64,000 nucleotides of DNA from a virus, in the IMG/VR virus record IMGVR_UViG_3300042991_000780, positions 31,173 to 95,172 of that record, one strand, 5' to 3'. The translations under genes were made by a program, and so were the position numbers. Below the pieces are notes generated by a model. The model was not told the origin of the DNA. It saw only the letters and a list, made by a program, of their open reading frames with translations, and ran no database searches. Of the stretch, positions 51,021 through 60,075 are shown in pieces; the first letter of the stretch is position 1, and every line of letters begins with the position of its first letter.

Positions 51021-51428
51021 ATGGCACTTGATTATGGTGATATTAATGTAGTCATTAGTGGTTTTGATAAGGTATTAAAACTTTCTTCGATTGGCGGTCC
51101 GCCACCAATACCAACACCATTAATATTAGTTGGCGTTCCAAGAAGAACTGGATTATCGCCAACAAAAATAGCATCACGTATCATTGCCAGAAAAGGTGAA
51201 GCCGGATTGCCTGTTGGTGTTTTACCATCTGGTCAGGTAAGTCCAGACGAAATAATGGAACGAATTCGAATTGAAGAAATTATTAAAGCACTTCAACAAG
51301 ATGCCATTATTAGTGTGGCTATACCACCGGGAATCACACTTTCCGCAGCAGGTATTTCACCAACAGGTCCTGTTTCAGTATTTGGATCAACAATAACATA
51401 TTCAAAAGGTTACGGAGTTATACAGTAA
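51021..51428 (+). CDS. Hypothetical structural protein
   Basis: A 135-residue protein, Pro/Ile/Gly-rich, with GGPPPIPTPLILVGVPRRTG near 25-44 and a beta-rich C-terminus. In the middle lies an amphipathic helix (EIMERIRIEEIIKALQQ). The pattern suggests a small baseplate or head-tail protein. It ends one base into the next ATG. Confidence 0.5.
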   Translation: MALDYGDINVVISGFDKVLKLSSIGGPPPIPTPLILVGVPRRTGLSPTKIASRIIARKGEAGLPVGVLPSGQVSPDEIMERIRIEEIIKALQQDAIISVAIPPGITLSAAGISPTGPVSVFGSTITYSKGYGVIQ

Positions 51429-51634
51429 TGGAAAATTTATCAGGATATACGCCAACTGAATTATTAAAAATGATCAATGATATGAAAGCAATGCATGATG
51501 TTTTAAAACAAGAAATCATTGATCACACATATCAAGTTGATGAACTTGAAGGAATAATCAATAATAAACTTGATGAATTAACATCATTGGAAAAAAATTA
51601 TATTGAATTGATTGAAGAATTAAATAAACGATAA
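51428..51634 (+). CDS. Small coiled-coil protein
   Basis: A 68-residue protein that is almost entirely one predicted coiled coil (heptad-like L/I/M spacing from residue 12 on, E/K-rich). It overlaps both neighbours by one base. It may be an assembly chaperone for the adjacent spike gene. Confidence 0.55.
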   Translation: MENLSGYTPTELLKMINDMKAMHDVLKQEIIDHTYQVDELEGIINNKLDELTSLEKNYIELIEELNKR

Positions 51635-52524
51635 TGTCATTCGATAAACCGATAATACAAACAAGTGATCCCTACAAGAAGGCAGGTTCTGAGATTCTTG
51701 TTACCAGAACAATATACTATGGTGAGGTAATTTCAATTGATGACGATACTGATGGCGGGAAAATTAAAGTAAAAATTCCTGACTTGGATTCAAGAACAGG
51801 AAATGCTGATCTTCCTTGGTGTTATCCATTAATGCCAAAATTTTTCCATATTTATCCACAAATTGGTGAAATGGTTAGAGTTTTTATTGAGGATGTCAGA
51901 TATCCACAAAAAAGCAGATTCTGGCTTGGAAGCGTTATATCCCAACCACATAAAATAGGTTTTGACTCGATATTTACAGCACTTTCAACAACAAATGCCG
52001 GAATGGTAGCACCAGAACCTGCACCAGCAACATATCCTGATGCGGATGGTATTTATCCGCTAAAAACGGATGTTGCAATTATCGGAAAAGTTAATACTGA
52101 TGTTATTTTACGAATAAACGAAGTACATATTCGTGCCGGAAAACATGAAAATGATGATGTTTTAAAATTAAACATAAAAAATCCTGCACAAATAAGTCTT
52201 GTTTATGAACAAGAGAATGAAAAATCAGCATTTTACAGCAACACTGTAATAATGAGTGATAAAATTGCTTTAATTTCACATTCGGGTGAGCCAAAATTTA
52301 GAGCAGCAAGATTAACACCAGATGATAGAGCAAGGATTTTCGAAGAAGGTCATCCAATTGCAAGAGCAGACGTACTTGTTGAAGCATTAAATATAATGCG
52401 TAACGCAATAATTGCACATATTCATGGTTACTCAAATCTACCAGCAGACAAAAATGCCGTAATCAATGATTTAGAGAAAATTAACTTTGAAGGAATTTTA
52501 CAAAAAAACATTGTAACTAATTAA
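51634..52524 (+). CDS. 5: gp5-like baseplate hub/spike protein with OB-fold
   Basis: A 296-residue protein. Residues 20-105 resemble the N-terminal OB-fold of T4 gp5: YYGEVISIDDDTDGGKIKVKI, LPWCYPLMPKFFHIYPQIGEMVRVF and SRFWLGSVI. The later part has beta repeats but no lysozyme motif is visible, so cell-wall lysis must come from another protein. The C-terminus is helical. Last gene of the late plus-strand operon. Confidence 0.7.
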   Translation: MSFDKPIIQTSDPYKKAGSEILVTRTIYYGEVISIDDDTDGGKIKVKIPDLDSRTGNADLPWCYPLMPKFFHIYPQIGEMVRVFIEDVRYPQKSRFWLGSVISQPHKIGFDSIFTALSTTNAGMVAPEPAPATYPDADGIYPLKTDVAIIGKVNTDVILRINEVHIRAGKHENDDVLKLNIKNPAQISLVYEQENEKSAFYSNTVIMSDKIALISHSGEPKFRAARLTPDDRARIFEEGHPIARADVLVEALNIMRNAIIAHIHGYSNLPADKNAVINDLEKINFEGILQKNIVTN

Positions 52525-52540
52525 TTTTTTTGTACTTTTG
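52511..52540 (+). promoter_or_regulatory. Bacteroidota-type promoter
   Basis: TTG (52511-52513), 19 bases, TACTTTTG (52533-52540). The ATG of the nuclease gene lies only six bases beyond the -7 box, so the mRNA would be leaderless or nearly so. Confidence 0.65.
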
Positions 52541-52546
52541 CTCTTT

Positions 52547-53341
52547 ATGACAAAAACACCATTTGATATTCCAAGTGAATTATTCACGTCATTTAACGAT
52601 ATTACATTTTATGATGAACCTCACAAATATTATATTGGTAAACAAGAATTAATTTCTGTCACAACAATCATACATCAATATCAAGAAGAATTTAACGAAG
52701 ATTATTGGTCAAACTATAAAGGCGAACAATTCAATATAAGTCAGAGAGAAATATTACGTGCATGGAAATTTATAAATGAGAAAGGAACAATCAAAGGTTC
52801 TGCCATCCACGATTATGCTGAAAATCTGTTTTTAAATAAAAAATACGAATATCCAAAACAAATTATCTTAGATAACTTTGGATTTGATCCTGTACATAAG
52901 GAATATGAAATAACAAAGAAACATGTTGATAAATTTCATAAAGACTCTCGCAATAAACTAATTCCAATAAGAACTGAGTTAATAATTTATGACCGGGAAT
53001 CGCTAATTGCCGGAATGCTTGACATGCTGTTTTGGAATATCAAGATGAAAGAATTTCAAATTTGGGATTGGAAGACAAATAAGGATTTTACATCTGAAAT
53101 GAAAAGCAGACATTTACTTAATGATTTATTTATGTTGGAAGATTGTGATTTAGAATTATATTCATTACAGTTGGAATTGTATAAATATATTATTGAAAAG
53201 AATACTCCGATTAAACTTGGTAAATCATATCTCGTCTGGTTTTCACACAATAATGATAATTATCAAATTATTGAAACAAAAGATAGAAAATATTATATCG
53301 ATTGTATTGTTAAAAACAGAATTGCACAATTAGCAGCATAA
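52547..53341 (+). CDS. PD-(D/E)XK nuclease, RecB/Cas4-like
   Basis: A 264-residue protein counted from the ATG at 52547 (MTKTPFDIPS); a TTG nine bases upstream is inside the promoter. The nuclease core is visible: HDYAENLF near 87, GMLDMLFW near 151 (Asp), FQIWDWKTNKDF near 166-177 (D-x-K) and the QLELYKYII helix near 210. These are the H-D-(D/E)xK-Q/Y order of RecB-family exonucleases, used in recombination or DNA processing. It has its own host-type promoter, so it is probably expressed early. Confidence 0.78.
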   Translation: MTKTPFDIPSELFTSFNDITFYDEPHKYYIGKQELISVTTIIHQYQEEFNEDYWSNYKGEQFNISQREILRAWKFINEKGTIKGSAIHDYAENLFLNKKYEYPKQIILDNFGFDPVHKEYEITKKHVDKFHKDSRNKLIPIRTELIIYDRESLIAGMLDMLFWNIKMKEFQIWDWKTNKDFTSEMKSRHLLNDLFMLEDCDLELYSLQLELYKYIIEKNTPIKLGKSYLVWFSHNNDNYQIIETKDRKYYIDCIVKNRIAQLAA

Positions 53342-53343
53342 TC

Positions 53344-53415
53344 AGCCAAAACTATCATTACACCCACTGTTTTGGCTAAAAATAAAAAACTCGCACCATT
53401 GATGCGAGTTTCTTT
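53344..53415. terminator. Two hairpins between convergent genes (bidirectional terminator)
   Basis: AGCCAAAAC/GTTTTGGCT (53344-53378) is followed by ACTCGCA/TGCGAGT (53389-53409). The second has T6 on the minus strand and TTTCTTTT on the plus strand. It ends both the nuclease gene and the tube gene. Confidence 0.8.
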
Positions 53416-53431
53416 TCTTATCAAGTAAATA

Positions 53432-53923
53432 TTACAAGTTAAGAATACATCTCCAAGGCTGGATTTCAACAGTAATGTTGGTTAACTCATCATTACCGTA
53501 GTCACCTTCACCAAAGTCAATCGATACGATCTGACATTGCTCTAAGAACCATTTTTCAACTTCGATACCTGTTGGATCAAGTGCTTTCAAAAGAATATTC
53601 TTCTTATATCCTGCAGCGTAACCCATACGACCAGTAAGTGATTCAGCATGTAAACGAACCCACTCCATAAGTTGCTGTGACGTTGACGGACCGATTGGGT
53701 CAATAAACGTTACTGATAATGCATCCCAAGTATATCTACCTGCGACATAGTTTTGTTCATTCAAGAATGGAATCGGAACTGAATTTATTTTCATCGAAGG
53801 TCTTTTAAATTTCTGAACCTTCCAAACTTCAATACCTAATTCATCAGCAAATTCTGCGAAGAATCGGTTTACACGTTTTGGTTCATATTCGAATGGGACA
53901 CCCCTAATCATTTCATTTGCCAT
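53432..53923 (-). CDS. 19: Tail tube protein, gp19-like
   Basis: A 163-residue protein, the usual length of T4 gp19. YEPKRVNRFFAEFADELGI at 13-31 and the YTWDALSVTFIDPIGPSTSQQLMEWV stretch near 83-108 follow the gp19 pattern. Near the C-terminus WFLEQCQIVSIDFGEGDYGNDELT is likewise typical. It polymerises into the tube inside the contractile sheath encoded at 54342. It is late expressed (motif at 53967) and closed by a strong terminator. Confidence 0.9.
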   Translation of the reverse strand: MANEMIRGVPFEYEPKRVNRFFAEFADELGIEVWKVQKFKRPSMKINSVPIPFLNEQNYVAGRYTWDALSVTFIDPIGPSTSQQLMEWVRLHAESLTGRMGYAAGYKKNILLKALDPTGIEVEKWFLEQCQIVSIDFGEGDYGNDELTNITVEIQPWRCILNL

Positions 53924-53966
53924 TTTTTCTATTGTTTAAAGTATACTTTTTATTTTTTTGTTTATT

Positions 53967-53974
53967 ATAAATAC
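53967..53974 (-). promoter_or_regulatory. Late-promoter motif GTATTTAT
   Basis: Minus strand AAGTATTTATAATAAA, 44 bases before the tail tube ATG. Confidence 0.6.
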
Positions 53975-53994
53975 TTAGGTTATTGAAAACAAAT

Positions 53995-54264
53995 TTATTT
54001 TTTTTGATTTGTTAATTTATACATATCATGTTTGGATATTTTACCCATCCTTAATTGTCTTTTTAAATCAGCACCAGATACTCCGCCACAATCAATCTTT
54101 GGTGCTTGTGGTAATTCAACAGGTTTTTCTTCCTCTAAAATTTCTTCTTCCGGTGCTGGCGACAAAACAATCGAACAAATTTCTGCTGATTCATCAACTG
54201 GTGGGAATACAACAGGTTCTTTATTTTTTTTACCAAAAAAACTAAATATATTTTTTTTCATCAT
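53995..54264 (-). CDS. Small acidic hypothetical protein
   Basis: An 89-residue protein: basic start (MKKNIFSFFGKKNKE), Pro/Glu-rich middle (PAPEEEILEEEKPVELPQ) and a basic C-terminal domain with DLKRQLRMGKISKHDMYKL. It lies between sheath and tube genes with its own late motif 14 bases upstream. It may be a tail-assembly factor. The plus-strand frames across it are shadows. Confidence 0.6.
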   Translation of the reverse strand: MMKKNIFSFFGKKNKEPVVFPPVDESAEICSIVLSPAPEEEILEEEKPVELPQAPKIDCGGVSGADLKRQLRMGKISKHDMYKLTNQKK

Positions 54265-54277
54265 ATTATAATTTATT

Positions 54278-54285
54278 ATAAATAC
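54278..54285 (-). promoter_or_regulatory. Late-promoter motif GTATTTAT
   Basis: Minus strand AAGTATTTATAATAAA, 14 bases before the ATG at 54264; same extended form as at 53967 and 16658. Confidence 0.6.
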
Positions 54286-54294
54286 TTGAAAATA

Positions 54295-54323
54295 AAAAAG
54301 ACCCGCATTTCTGCAGGTCTTTT
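54295..54323 (-). terminator. Terminator after the tail sheath gene
   Basis: AAAAGACC and GGTCTTTT with an inner TGCA/(C)GCA stem, then T6 on the minus strand. Confidence 0.85.
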
Positions 54324-54341
54324 CATTAAAAAATCATAAAA

Positions 54342-57101
54342 TTATGCGCCAACATCGGCAAATGACGCACCCGATGGAGTAATTGTAAATGTAATGCCGA
54401 TAAATTCAACCGCTCTGGTTGGTTTCAAGAATATTTCGCCATACAATTCATTTCTATCACGAGTTTCAGGAGTATTGTTACTATCGTCCATCTTAATTCT
54501 GAATTCTGTCAAACCTCTTTCTCTCTTAATGTTATCAAGAATTGGGGTTGCTTTCTGTAAGAACTGGTCAATAGTTGCCTGATCGTTCTGTTCGAATACA
54601 AGTCTGATTGCAATATTTGCAATAAGAACTTTAATCTGAAGTAACAATCTACGTACATTTATTCTGTCAAGAGCACTTTCTTTCTTCTGAAGAGTCTTCT
54701 GTCCAAATATTGCTGTTCCTGCATCTGCAAAGTCAGCCATTGGATTGATTCTTGCAGCATAAAGTGTATCACGTGCTTCAAGACTTAATTTATATTTCGA
54801 TTTTCTTGCATCAGTTACGCCACGCTGTAAGCCAGCAGGAGCAAACCAAGGGAATTTAGTGTTATCAGTATATGCCATTGCTTTTACAACCTCACCAGTT
54901 GGTGGAATGTAAACATTAACATTATTCTGTGTATCCCTCATCTGAATCCAAGGATAATATGTACAAGCATAACTTGAATCAATTTCAGTGCTATCAAGTA
55001 GGTCAGCAATATCATTTGCAACAATCACATCAACCTTTTCTTCGCCAATTACCTGTGACATTGTAATGTCAGGAGAATCGATTACATAAAGTGTGTCTGT
55101 TCTTTGTGTTTCCATTATTTCGATAACGTCTTTAACCAAAACAGCGTTATCTGACCAGTTGATACCCGGAGTTGCAAATAAGTTAATCGTAACTTCTTCA
55201 GGATTATCATAAGTATGTGCTGCTGTTAACCATGCTTGGAAGTCATTCATTGGATTACCATTAGGATCAACACCGTCATAAATTCCATTTTTACGGAAGT
55301 TATCACCGAATGAACGTACAATTCTGTTAACATCCCAACCATCGAAACCACCTGCAGGTACAAATGTGAATTTTCTTGAGATTAATTCATAATATGTGTC
55401 TGTTGGATCAACAACATCATTAATTGTCTGGAATTTACCTGCACCAACTTCAAATGAGAAACCACCTGATGTAATGCCTGTTGCATCAACATCCATATGG
55501 AAACCTTTGGTATTTTCAAATCCTGAATATCCAAAGAAATTAAAGAAATTTTGGTTTATACCTGTTCCCTGAAGAACTTCAAGTCCGTCAGTATCATATG
55601 TACTATATCCTTTTTCAGATATTCCCAAATATACTTTTTTCTTTCTTTCACTATCCTGATATCTGGTTTTGTAATTGATTTGCGGTTTTATACCACCAAA
55701 TGCTGTAAAGTCTTTAAATGAATAGCCTTCAAAACCTGCTGGAAATACATCAAGTTCGATATCATCAGCCATTTCAACCATAACATATTTGCTCTGAAGA
55801 TCATATTCACCATCAGTTGTACCAATACGCTGTGCAATATAATTTGTATTGCCTTTAATCATCGAACATCTTGAAAATGTTTCAAGAATTGTTGTGTTAT
55901 CATCACTATCATTGAAATCACGAATAACAACATCAAATTCCAAAGTTGTTGGATTAATATTGGTAATACTGATTTTAATTTCTTGGTTTGCTGAATCACC
56001 ATCAGAAATACTTACAAATTTAAATAATCTGTCAACACTGCTACCTTTTATTTGTGATACAATCCAAGGAGTTTCAGGTGTTCTGAATGCAGCACCAGTT
56101 GTTTTGTATAATGTAAATGGTGTTGTATTACAATTAAGTAATATTGTATTAACACCATAACCATAACCCATTGCATCCAAATACTTAATTAAATCTGGAT
56201 ATGTTGCTTCAACCCAAATCAATGTGTTTTTATCTTTAGGTTTGTTACCAACAACGTTAGGTAAGAAACTGCTTGAGTTTGGATTTAACGATGCAGTATA
56301 TAAACCATTTGTTGCACCAGTATTTGTTGGAACAGCAACTAAATTAAACTGACCAAATAAATCACCAGCACCAATAATTGTTGAGTTTCCGGTCATTGTT
56401 AATGACAATGTGTCAAATGTTGTTGTTGACGGACTGTTAACATGATCAATGGTCGTTCCCCTGCTTCTAATAACTGCAAGTACCATACCTTCAAATTCAG
56501 TTAATGAAACACCACTATATAATGTAACAGTATCGGTAACAGTACCACCAGTACTACTTATTGATGTTACCACAAACTCATGCAAATAACCACTAAAATC
56601 TGTTGAAGGATATGCTGCTTTAGTAAGTCCACTAAATGTCGAACCAGTTTGACCAGTAGCAGTTAATGAAACGCCTAAATATGCACCACCCGTAAACACA
56701 ACACCAGTATTAATAACAGGTGGTACTGATGTATCAACACCTACTGTTTCTGGATCAACACCAGCACTTAATGTTATTGCCCATGCTGTACCAGCGTCAT
56801 ATCCCGATAAACCCAATACTCTTGTTACATATAGTTGATTTGATTCTTCAAGGTATGCGTTTGCAACATACGGTAATTGATATTTAAGACTTTTCTGTGA
56901 ATCCAAAAATCTTTCTGTGCTTTGACCACCAAATCTATTCAAGAATTCGGTTTGATCTTGAATAAAGATTGGTTCAAAAGCAGGTCCTTTTAATGTTTCA
57001 CCAACAAGACCCAATGTAGTAATACCTACGTTACGTGTTACAAAAGATAAATCACGTTCTTTAAATTTTACACCCGGAGAGGTAAATACGAATTCTGCCA
57101 T
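54342..57101 (-). CDS. 18: Tail sheath protein, gp18-like
   Basis: A 919-residue protein, longer than T4 gp18 (659). The N-terminus FTSPGVKFKERDLSFV and GLVGETLKGPAFEPIFI (near 33-49) are sheath signatures, as is the C-terminal half with WFAPAGLQRG near 757 and ARINPMADF near 788. A long insertion (about 120-480) of Thr/Gly-rich beta repeats probably forms surface domains. It contracts around the tube at injection. Late motif at 57166-57173. Confidence 0.93.
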   Translation of the reverse strand: MAEFVFTSPGVKFKERDLSFVTRNVGITTLGLVGETLKGPAFEPIFIQDQTEFLNRFGGQSTERFLDSQKSLKYQLPYVANAYLEESNQLYVTRVLGLSGYDAGTAWAITLSAGVDPETVGVDTSVPPVINTGVVFTGGAYLGVSLTATGQTGSTFSGLTKAAYPSTDFSGYLHEFVVTSISSTGGTVTDTVTLYSGVSLTEFEGMVLAVIRSRGTTIDHVNSPSTTTFDTLSLTMTGNSTIIGAGDLFGQFNLVAVPTNTGATNGLYTASLNPNSSSFLPNVVGNKPKDKNTLIWVEATYPDLIKYLDAMGYGYGVNTILLNCNTTPFTLYKTTGAAFRTPETPWIVSQIKGSSVDRLFKFVSISDGDSANQEIKISITNINPTTLEFDVVIRDFNDSDDNTTILETFSRCSMIKGNTNYIAQRIGTTDGEYDLQSKYVMVEMADDIELDVFPAGFEGYSFKDFTAFGGIKPQINYKTRYQDSERKKKVYLGISEKGYSTYDTDGLEVLQGTGINQNFFNFFGYSGFENTKGFHMDVDATGITSGGFSFEVGAGKFQTINDVVDPTDTYYELISRKFTFVPAGGFDGWDVNRIVRSFGDNFRKNGIYDGVDPNGNPMNDFQAWLTAAHTYDNPEEVTINLFATPGINWSDNAVLVKDVIEIMETQRTDTLYVIDSPDITMSQVIGEEKVDVIVANDIADLLDSTEIDSSYACTYYPWIQMRDTQNNVNVYIPPTGEVVKAMAYTDNTKFPWFAPAGLQRGVTDARKSKYKLSLEARDTLYAARINPMADFADAGTAIFGQKTLQKKESALDRINVRRLLLQIKVLIANIAIRLVFEQNDQATIDQFLQKATPILDNIKRERGLTEFRIKMDDSNNTPETRDRNELYGEIFLKPTRAVEFIGITFTITPSGASFADVGA

Positions 57102-57125
57102 TTTTTTTAATTATTTAAGTTTTTA

Positions 57126-57320
57126 TTATTTTTTTTCAAATTTTATAAACGTTTTCTCGTTTTCAATAAATACTAAAAAAGATTTGAAAAGGCGATTTGA
57201 TATGATTATTATCTCACTGTCATTCTTGTCCATAAATTCAAATTTTAAACATTTTGAATTTTTTTTGGTCGGATTTTCCAAAATTCCAATTTTTTTGCAT
57301 GAAATTTCTGAAAAATTCAT
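57126..57320 (-). CDS. Possible small protein (doubtful)
   Basis: A 64-residue frame, Lys/Phe/Ile-rich and ending EKTFIKFEKK. In favour: continuous frame on the strand of the sheath gene. Against: the late motif of the sheath gene lies inside it, the region is extremely AT-rich, and its ATG sits in the right arm of an inverted repeat (57294-57325). Treat as unproven. Confidence 0.3.
   Translation of the reverse strand: MNFSEISCKKIGILENPTKKNSKCLKFEFMDKNDSEIIIISNRLFKSFLVFIENEKTFIKFEKK
57166..57173 (-). promoter_or_regulatory. Late-promoter motif GTATTTAT for the tail sheath
   Basis: Minus strand TAGTATTTATTGAAAA, 65 bases before the sheath ATG. Confidence 0.55.
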
Positions 57321-57325
57321 GCAAA
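57294..57325. repeat. Inverted repeat TTTGCATGAA/TTCATGCAAA
   Basis: Ten-base arms around a 12-base spacer, in the divergent region between the sheath gene and the 698-residue structural gene. It may be a regulator site or mRNA hairpin. Confidence 0.5.
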
Positions 57326-57381
57326 TTTTTTTTAAAAAAAATTGAAAATATTTTTCTATTTGTTATGATTTCTTCGTGTTA

Positions 57382-57389
57382 GTATTTAT
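57382..57389 (+). promoter_or_regulatory. Late-promoter motif GTATTTAT
   Basis: TAGTATTTATAAAAAA, 15 bases before the ATG at 57404. Confidence 0.6.
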
Positions 57390-57403
57390 AAAAAAATGTT
57401 TTC

Positions 57404-59500
57404 ATGAATAAATCACAACGAATTAAGTTAGATATTAATAACGTTAATATTGATAAACACATAAAAGTAAAACTTGAACAGGATGTTGATACCATTGAAT
57501 TTTTAAGTATGAATATCAACGCCAAAGATGTGTATCGAGATTTTAATGCAGATTATGGCGTATTGGTTGGTAGAGTAACCGCTAACGGTGGTATTGGAAT
57601 ACCTAATGCAAGAATAAGTGTATTCATACCGCTTACCGATGAAGATGCCGGATTTGGTGAAACATATAGCATTTACCCGTATAAGACACCAAGAGATAAA
57701 AATCTTAGCGGAAAACGATATAATTTATTACCACGAGTTGGAAAAAGAGACCCCGTTACTGGCACAATATCACCAAAACAACCATTTGGATCGCTTCCAA
57801 TAAAAGAAGAAATTATAACCAATGAACCATACTTAAATATATATGGAAAATATTATAAACACACAGCATTAACAAATAATGCTGGTGATTATATGATATT
57901 TGGTGTTCCGATTGGTACACAAACTATTCATTTAAGTATTGATATTACAGACATTGGTGAATTCAGCATGACACCCGCAGCAATGGTTACTAACTTAGGA
58001 TATTCACCAAACTTATTTACAGATAATAACACCAAAATTAAGCCAAGTATTGACCTAAACGACCTTCCACATATTGAAACACAAGAAATTAGCGTTGATA
58101 TAATACCTTTTTGGGGTGATGCCGAAAATTTTGAAATTGGAATAACCCGTCAGGATTTTAGAGTTAGATCAGTATTACAAAATACTTTCATTATTTTTGG
58201 TGCTGCATATACTGATGGTGAGAATTCACAATGGGGTGATCATTATAGAGATGGGATGCAAATTATTGAAATGTATCATATTTCTGATGACGAAAATGAA
58301 AATCTTGGTATTGTTAGTAAAAGAATAGGTAAAATTACAGAAAGTATATATTATTATCCAAGTTCATTATCAGATGCTCAAATCTCAGGCGGAACACTTG
58401 ATGCACGAACAGCAATGATTAAATTATCACCAACAGAATATTCATCATATAAAAGAGATGGTGATTTTGTGTTTATTATTAACTGTAATAGAAAAAAGGT
58501 TATGACATCTGAAACTGGTGAGAAAATTAATGTTTCTGATGATTATCCGGGTGGTGTTTACACAGAATTTAAAGGAAGTTTAATTTTGGAATATACGAAA
58601 GATGAAGTTCCAATGAACTGGACACTATATCTTGATACATCCGGTACAAATAGAGGTAGACTTCTTCCGGTAAGAGAAAGATATAAATTTCCACAATCAG
58701 CAACAAAAGCACATTCATTCAGAAAAGAAGTGGACGAACAATCAGTAAACGACACACAGGAATGGAGAAGACAATATTACACATTTGAAGCAGGTAAATT
58801 ATATAGTATTGCTAAATTTCACGGTATTGTTGAAAACCGTGATGATGGTGAAGATGATCAAAACGTAGTAGAAGGTTTCTTAACTGGTGACTATATAAAC
58901 ACAACGGTTGGTGCAGCACTTGGTAACTTAGTTGGTATGATTCAAACAAATGATTATGGCACAACTGGAAATACAATATATGAAATGCCACATAATGCAA
59001 CTGGTGATGCAAGTAGAAGAGATATTTTTGTTGCAAACTGGATGAATTTTAGTGTATATTTCCCACAAATGGGAAACTTGGTTTCACATCTTAACAGAGT
59101 TAGATATATGCGATCAAACAGCCATTTTAGTCAGAATTTCAAAAATGACAGTTCTAATCATTTTTATCAAGATAATGCACAACCAATTATAGGTGGTGAT
59201 TTTAACACAAAATGGCTTGCACGTTCTGATTTAAACTGGACTGATTTCATCGAAGTGCCGGAAGAAGATATCAGAACAATTATATCAAATATTGGCGGGA
59301 AAAAAGGATTCACATCTGGTGATATTAGTGGTGGGTTACTTGGTGATTATAAAAACGGTCAAGACCCCTGCCCAATGAATGGCGGTAAAATAAATGGAAA
59401 TCCTGCAGAAATTGCTGATCCAGAAACATATTTCTTTCGTGGATTTGCTGGTTCTGATTGTATAAGTTATCTAATTGAATTAGGTATTGTTAATGAATAA
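57404..59500 (+). CDS. Large virion protein with a carboxypeptidase-regulatory-like domain
   Basis: A 698-residue protein. VLVGRVTANGGIGIPNARISVF near 49-70 followed by NNAGDYMIFGVPIG near 160-173 is the split pattern of a CarboxypepD_reg/Ig-like beta-sandwich, often used in adhesins. The rest is Asn/Tyr/Gly-rich beta structure. It is probably part of the tail fibre or baseplate-attachment apparatus. Late motif 15 bases upstream; a strong terminator follows the stop by one base. Confidence 0.65.
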   Translation: MNKSQRIKLDINNVNIDKHIKVKLEQDVDTIEFLSMNINAKDVYRDFNADYGVLVGRVTANGGIGIPNARISVFIPLTDEDAGFGETYSIYPYKTPRDKNLSGKRYNLLPRVGKRDPVTGTISPKQPFGSLPIKEEIITNEPYLNIYGKYYKHTALTNNAGDYMIFGVPIGTQTIHLSIDITDIGEFSMTPAAMVTNLGYSPNLFTDNNTKIKPSIDLNDLPHIETQEISVDIIPFWGDAENFEIGITRQDFRVRSVLQNTFIIFGAAYTDGENSQWGDHYRDGMQIIEMYHISDDENENLGIVSKRIGKITESIYYYPSSLSDAQISGGTLDARTAMIKLSPTEYSSYKRDGDFVFIINCNRKKVMTSETGEKINVSDDYPGGVYTEFKGSLILEYTKDEVPMNWTLYLDTSGTNRGRLLPVRERYKFPQSATKAHSFRKEVDEQSVNDTQEWRRQYYTFEAGKLYSIAKFHGIVENRDDGEDDQNVVEGFLTGDYINTTVGAALGNLVGMIQTNDYGTTGNTIYEMPHNATGDASRRDIFVANWMNFSVYFPQMGNLVSHLNRVRYMRSNSHFSQNFKNDSSNHFYQDNAQPIIGGDFNTKWLARSDLNWTDFIEVPEEDIRTIISNIGGKKGFTSGDISGGLLGDYKNGQDPCPMNGGKINGNPAEIADPETYFFRGFAGSDCISYLIELGIVNE

Positions 59501-59501
59501 A

Positions 59502-59530
59502 AAAACCCCGATTATCGGGGTTTCTTTATT
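59502..59530. terminator. Bidirectional terminator
   Basis: AAACCCCGA/TCGGGGTTT hairpin followed by TTTCTTTATTTT on the plus strand and T5 on the minus strand. It closes the structural gene and the convergent lipoprotein gene. Confidence 0.85.
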
Positions 59531-59987
59531 TTGTTAAGGTAATTATACCACCAATATATGGATATAATGAGGGTACTGTATCAAGTCGCAACATTAATTG
59601 ATTATTATCATAACTAATAACAGTAAATGTATATTTGATATCATCATTCACATAACCAAACGTATTAAATTTAATTGTGTCAACATCTTTAATAAAATCA
59701 AAAATAACACTACCACCAGCAGTACAAACCCAATCCATAAGCACCGTCATTGCATCGATATCAAATGTTAAAGACGAGAACATATTTTCAATATTTTCGG
59801 GCATAAACATTGAGGAACAATTATATTCAGTTCCCTCAAAATTGAATGATACAAAATTCCACGTACCATTGAGATTATCGAGAGTTATCAAACCCTCATC
59901 AACAACAGGGTCATCGTCTTTGCAGCAACTGAAACTCATCAGAGTTATTGCTATCATAATCGTCATAAGATGAATTAAATTTTTCAT
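59526..59987 (-). CDS. Surface-exposed lipoprotein, lipocalin-like
   Basis: A 153-residue protein with an N-terminal lipoprotein signal: hydrophobic core LIHLMTIMIAITLMSFS, then C21. Directly after the cysteine, CCKDDD gives Cys, x, Lys, Asp, Asp, Asp, which matches the lipoprotein export signal that sends Bacteroidota lipoproteins to the cell surface. The rest (LNGTWNFVSFNFEG, then IGGIITLTK at the end) looks like a small lipocalin-type beta-barrel. A phage lipoprotein on the host surface suggests superinfection exclusion, for example blocking a receptor as T5 Llp does. No late motif upstream, so probably earlier expression. Confidence 0.75.
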   Translation of the reverse strand: MKNLIHLMTIMIAITLMSFSCCKDDDPVVDEGLITLDNLNGTWNFVSFNFEGTEYNCSSMFMPENIENMFSSLTFDIDAMTVLMDWVCTAGGSVIFDFIKDVDTIKFNTFGYVNDDIKYTFTVISYDNNQLMLRLDTVPSLYPYIGGIITLTK

Positions 59988-60062
59988 AAATTTTTCGTTT
60001 TAATTTGTATATAATACGTAAATATTCTGAAAATATTGCAAAAAACATAAAAAATTTTTAAG

Positions 60063-60070
60063 GTATTTAT
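60063..60070 (+). promoter_or_regulatory. Late-promoter motif GTATTTAT
   Basis: AGGTATTTATTATATATGG immediately before the ATG at 60076; the ATG is five bases after the motif, the closest spacing in the window. Confidence 0.5.
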
Positions 60071-60075
60071 TATAT

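Noticed and set aside
52547-53341. Cas4 of a phage CRISPR system
   Set aside because: It has the RecB-like core, but no Cas1/Cas2 or array is present; a recombination nuclease is more likely.
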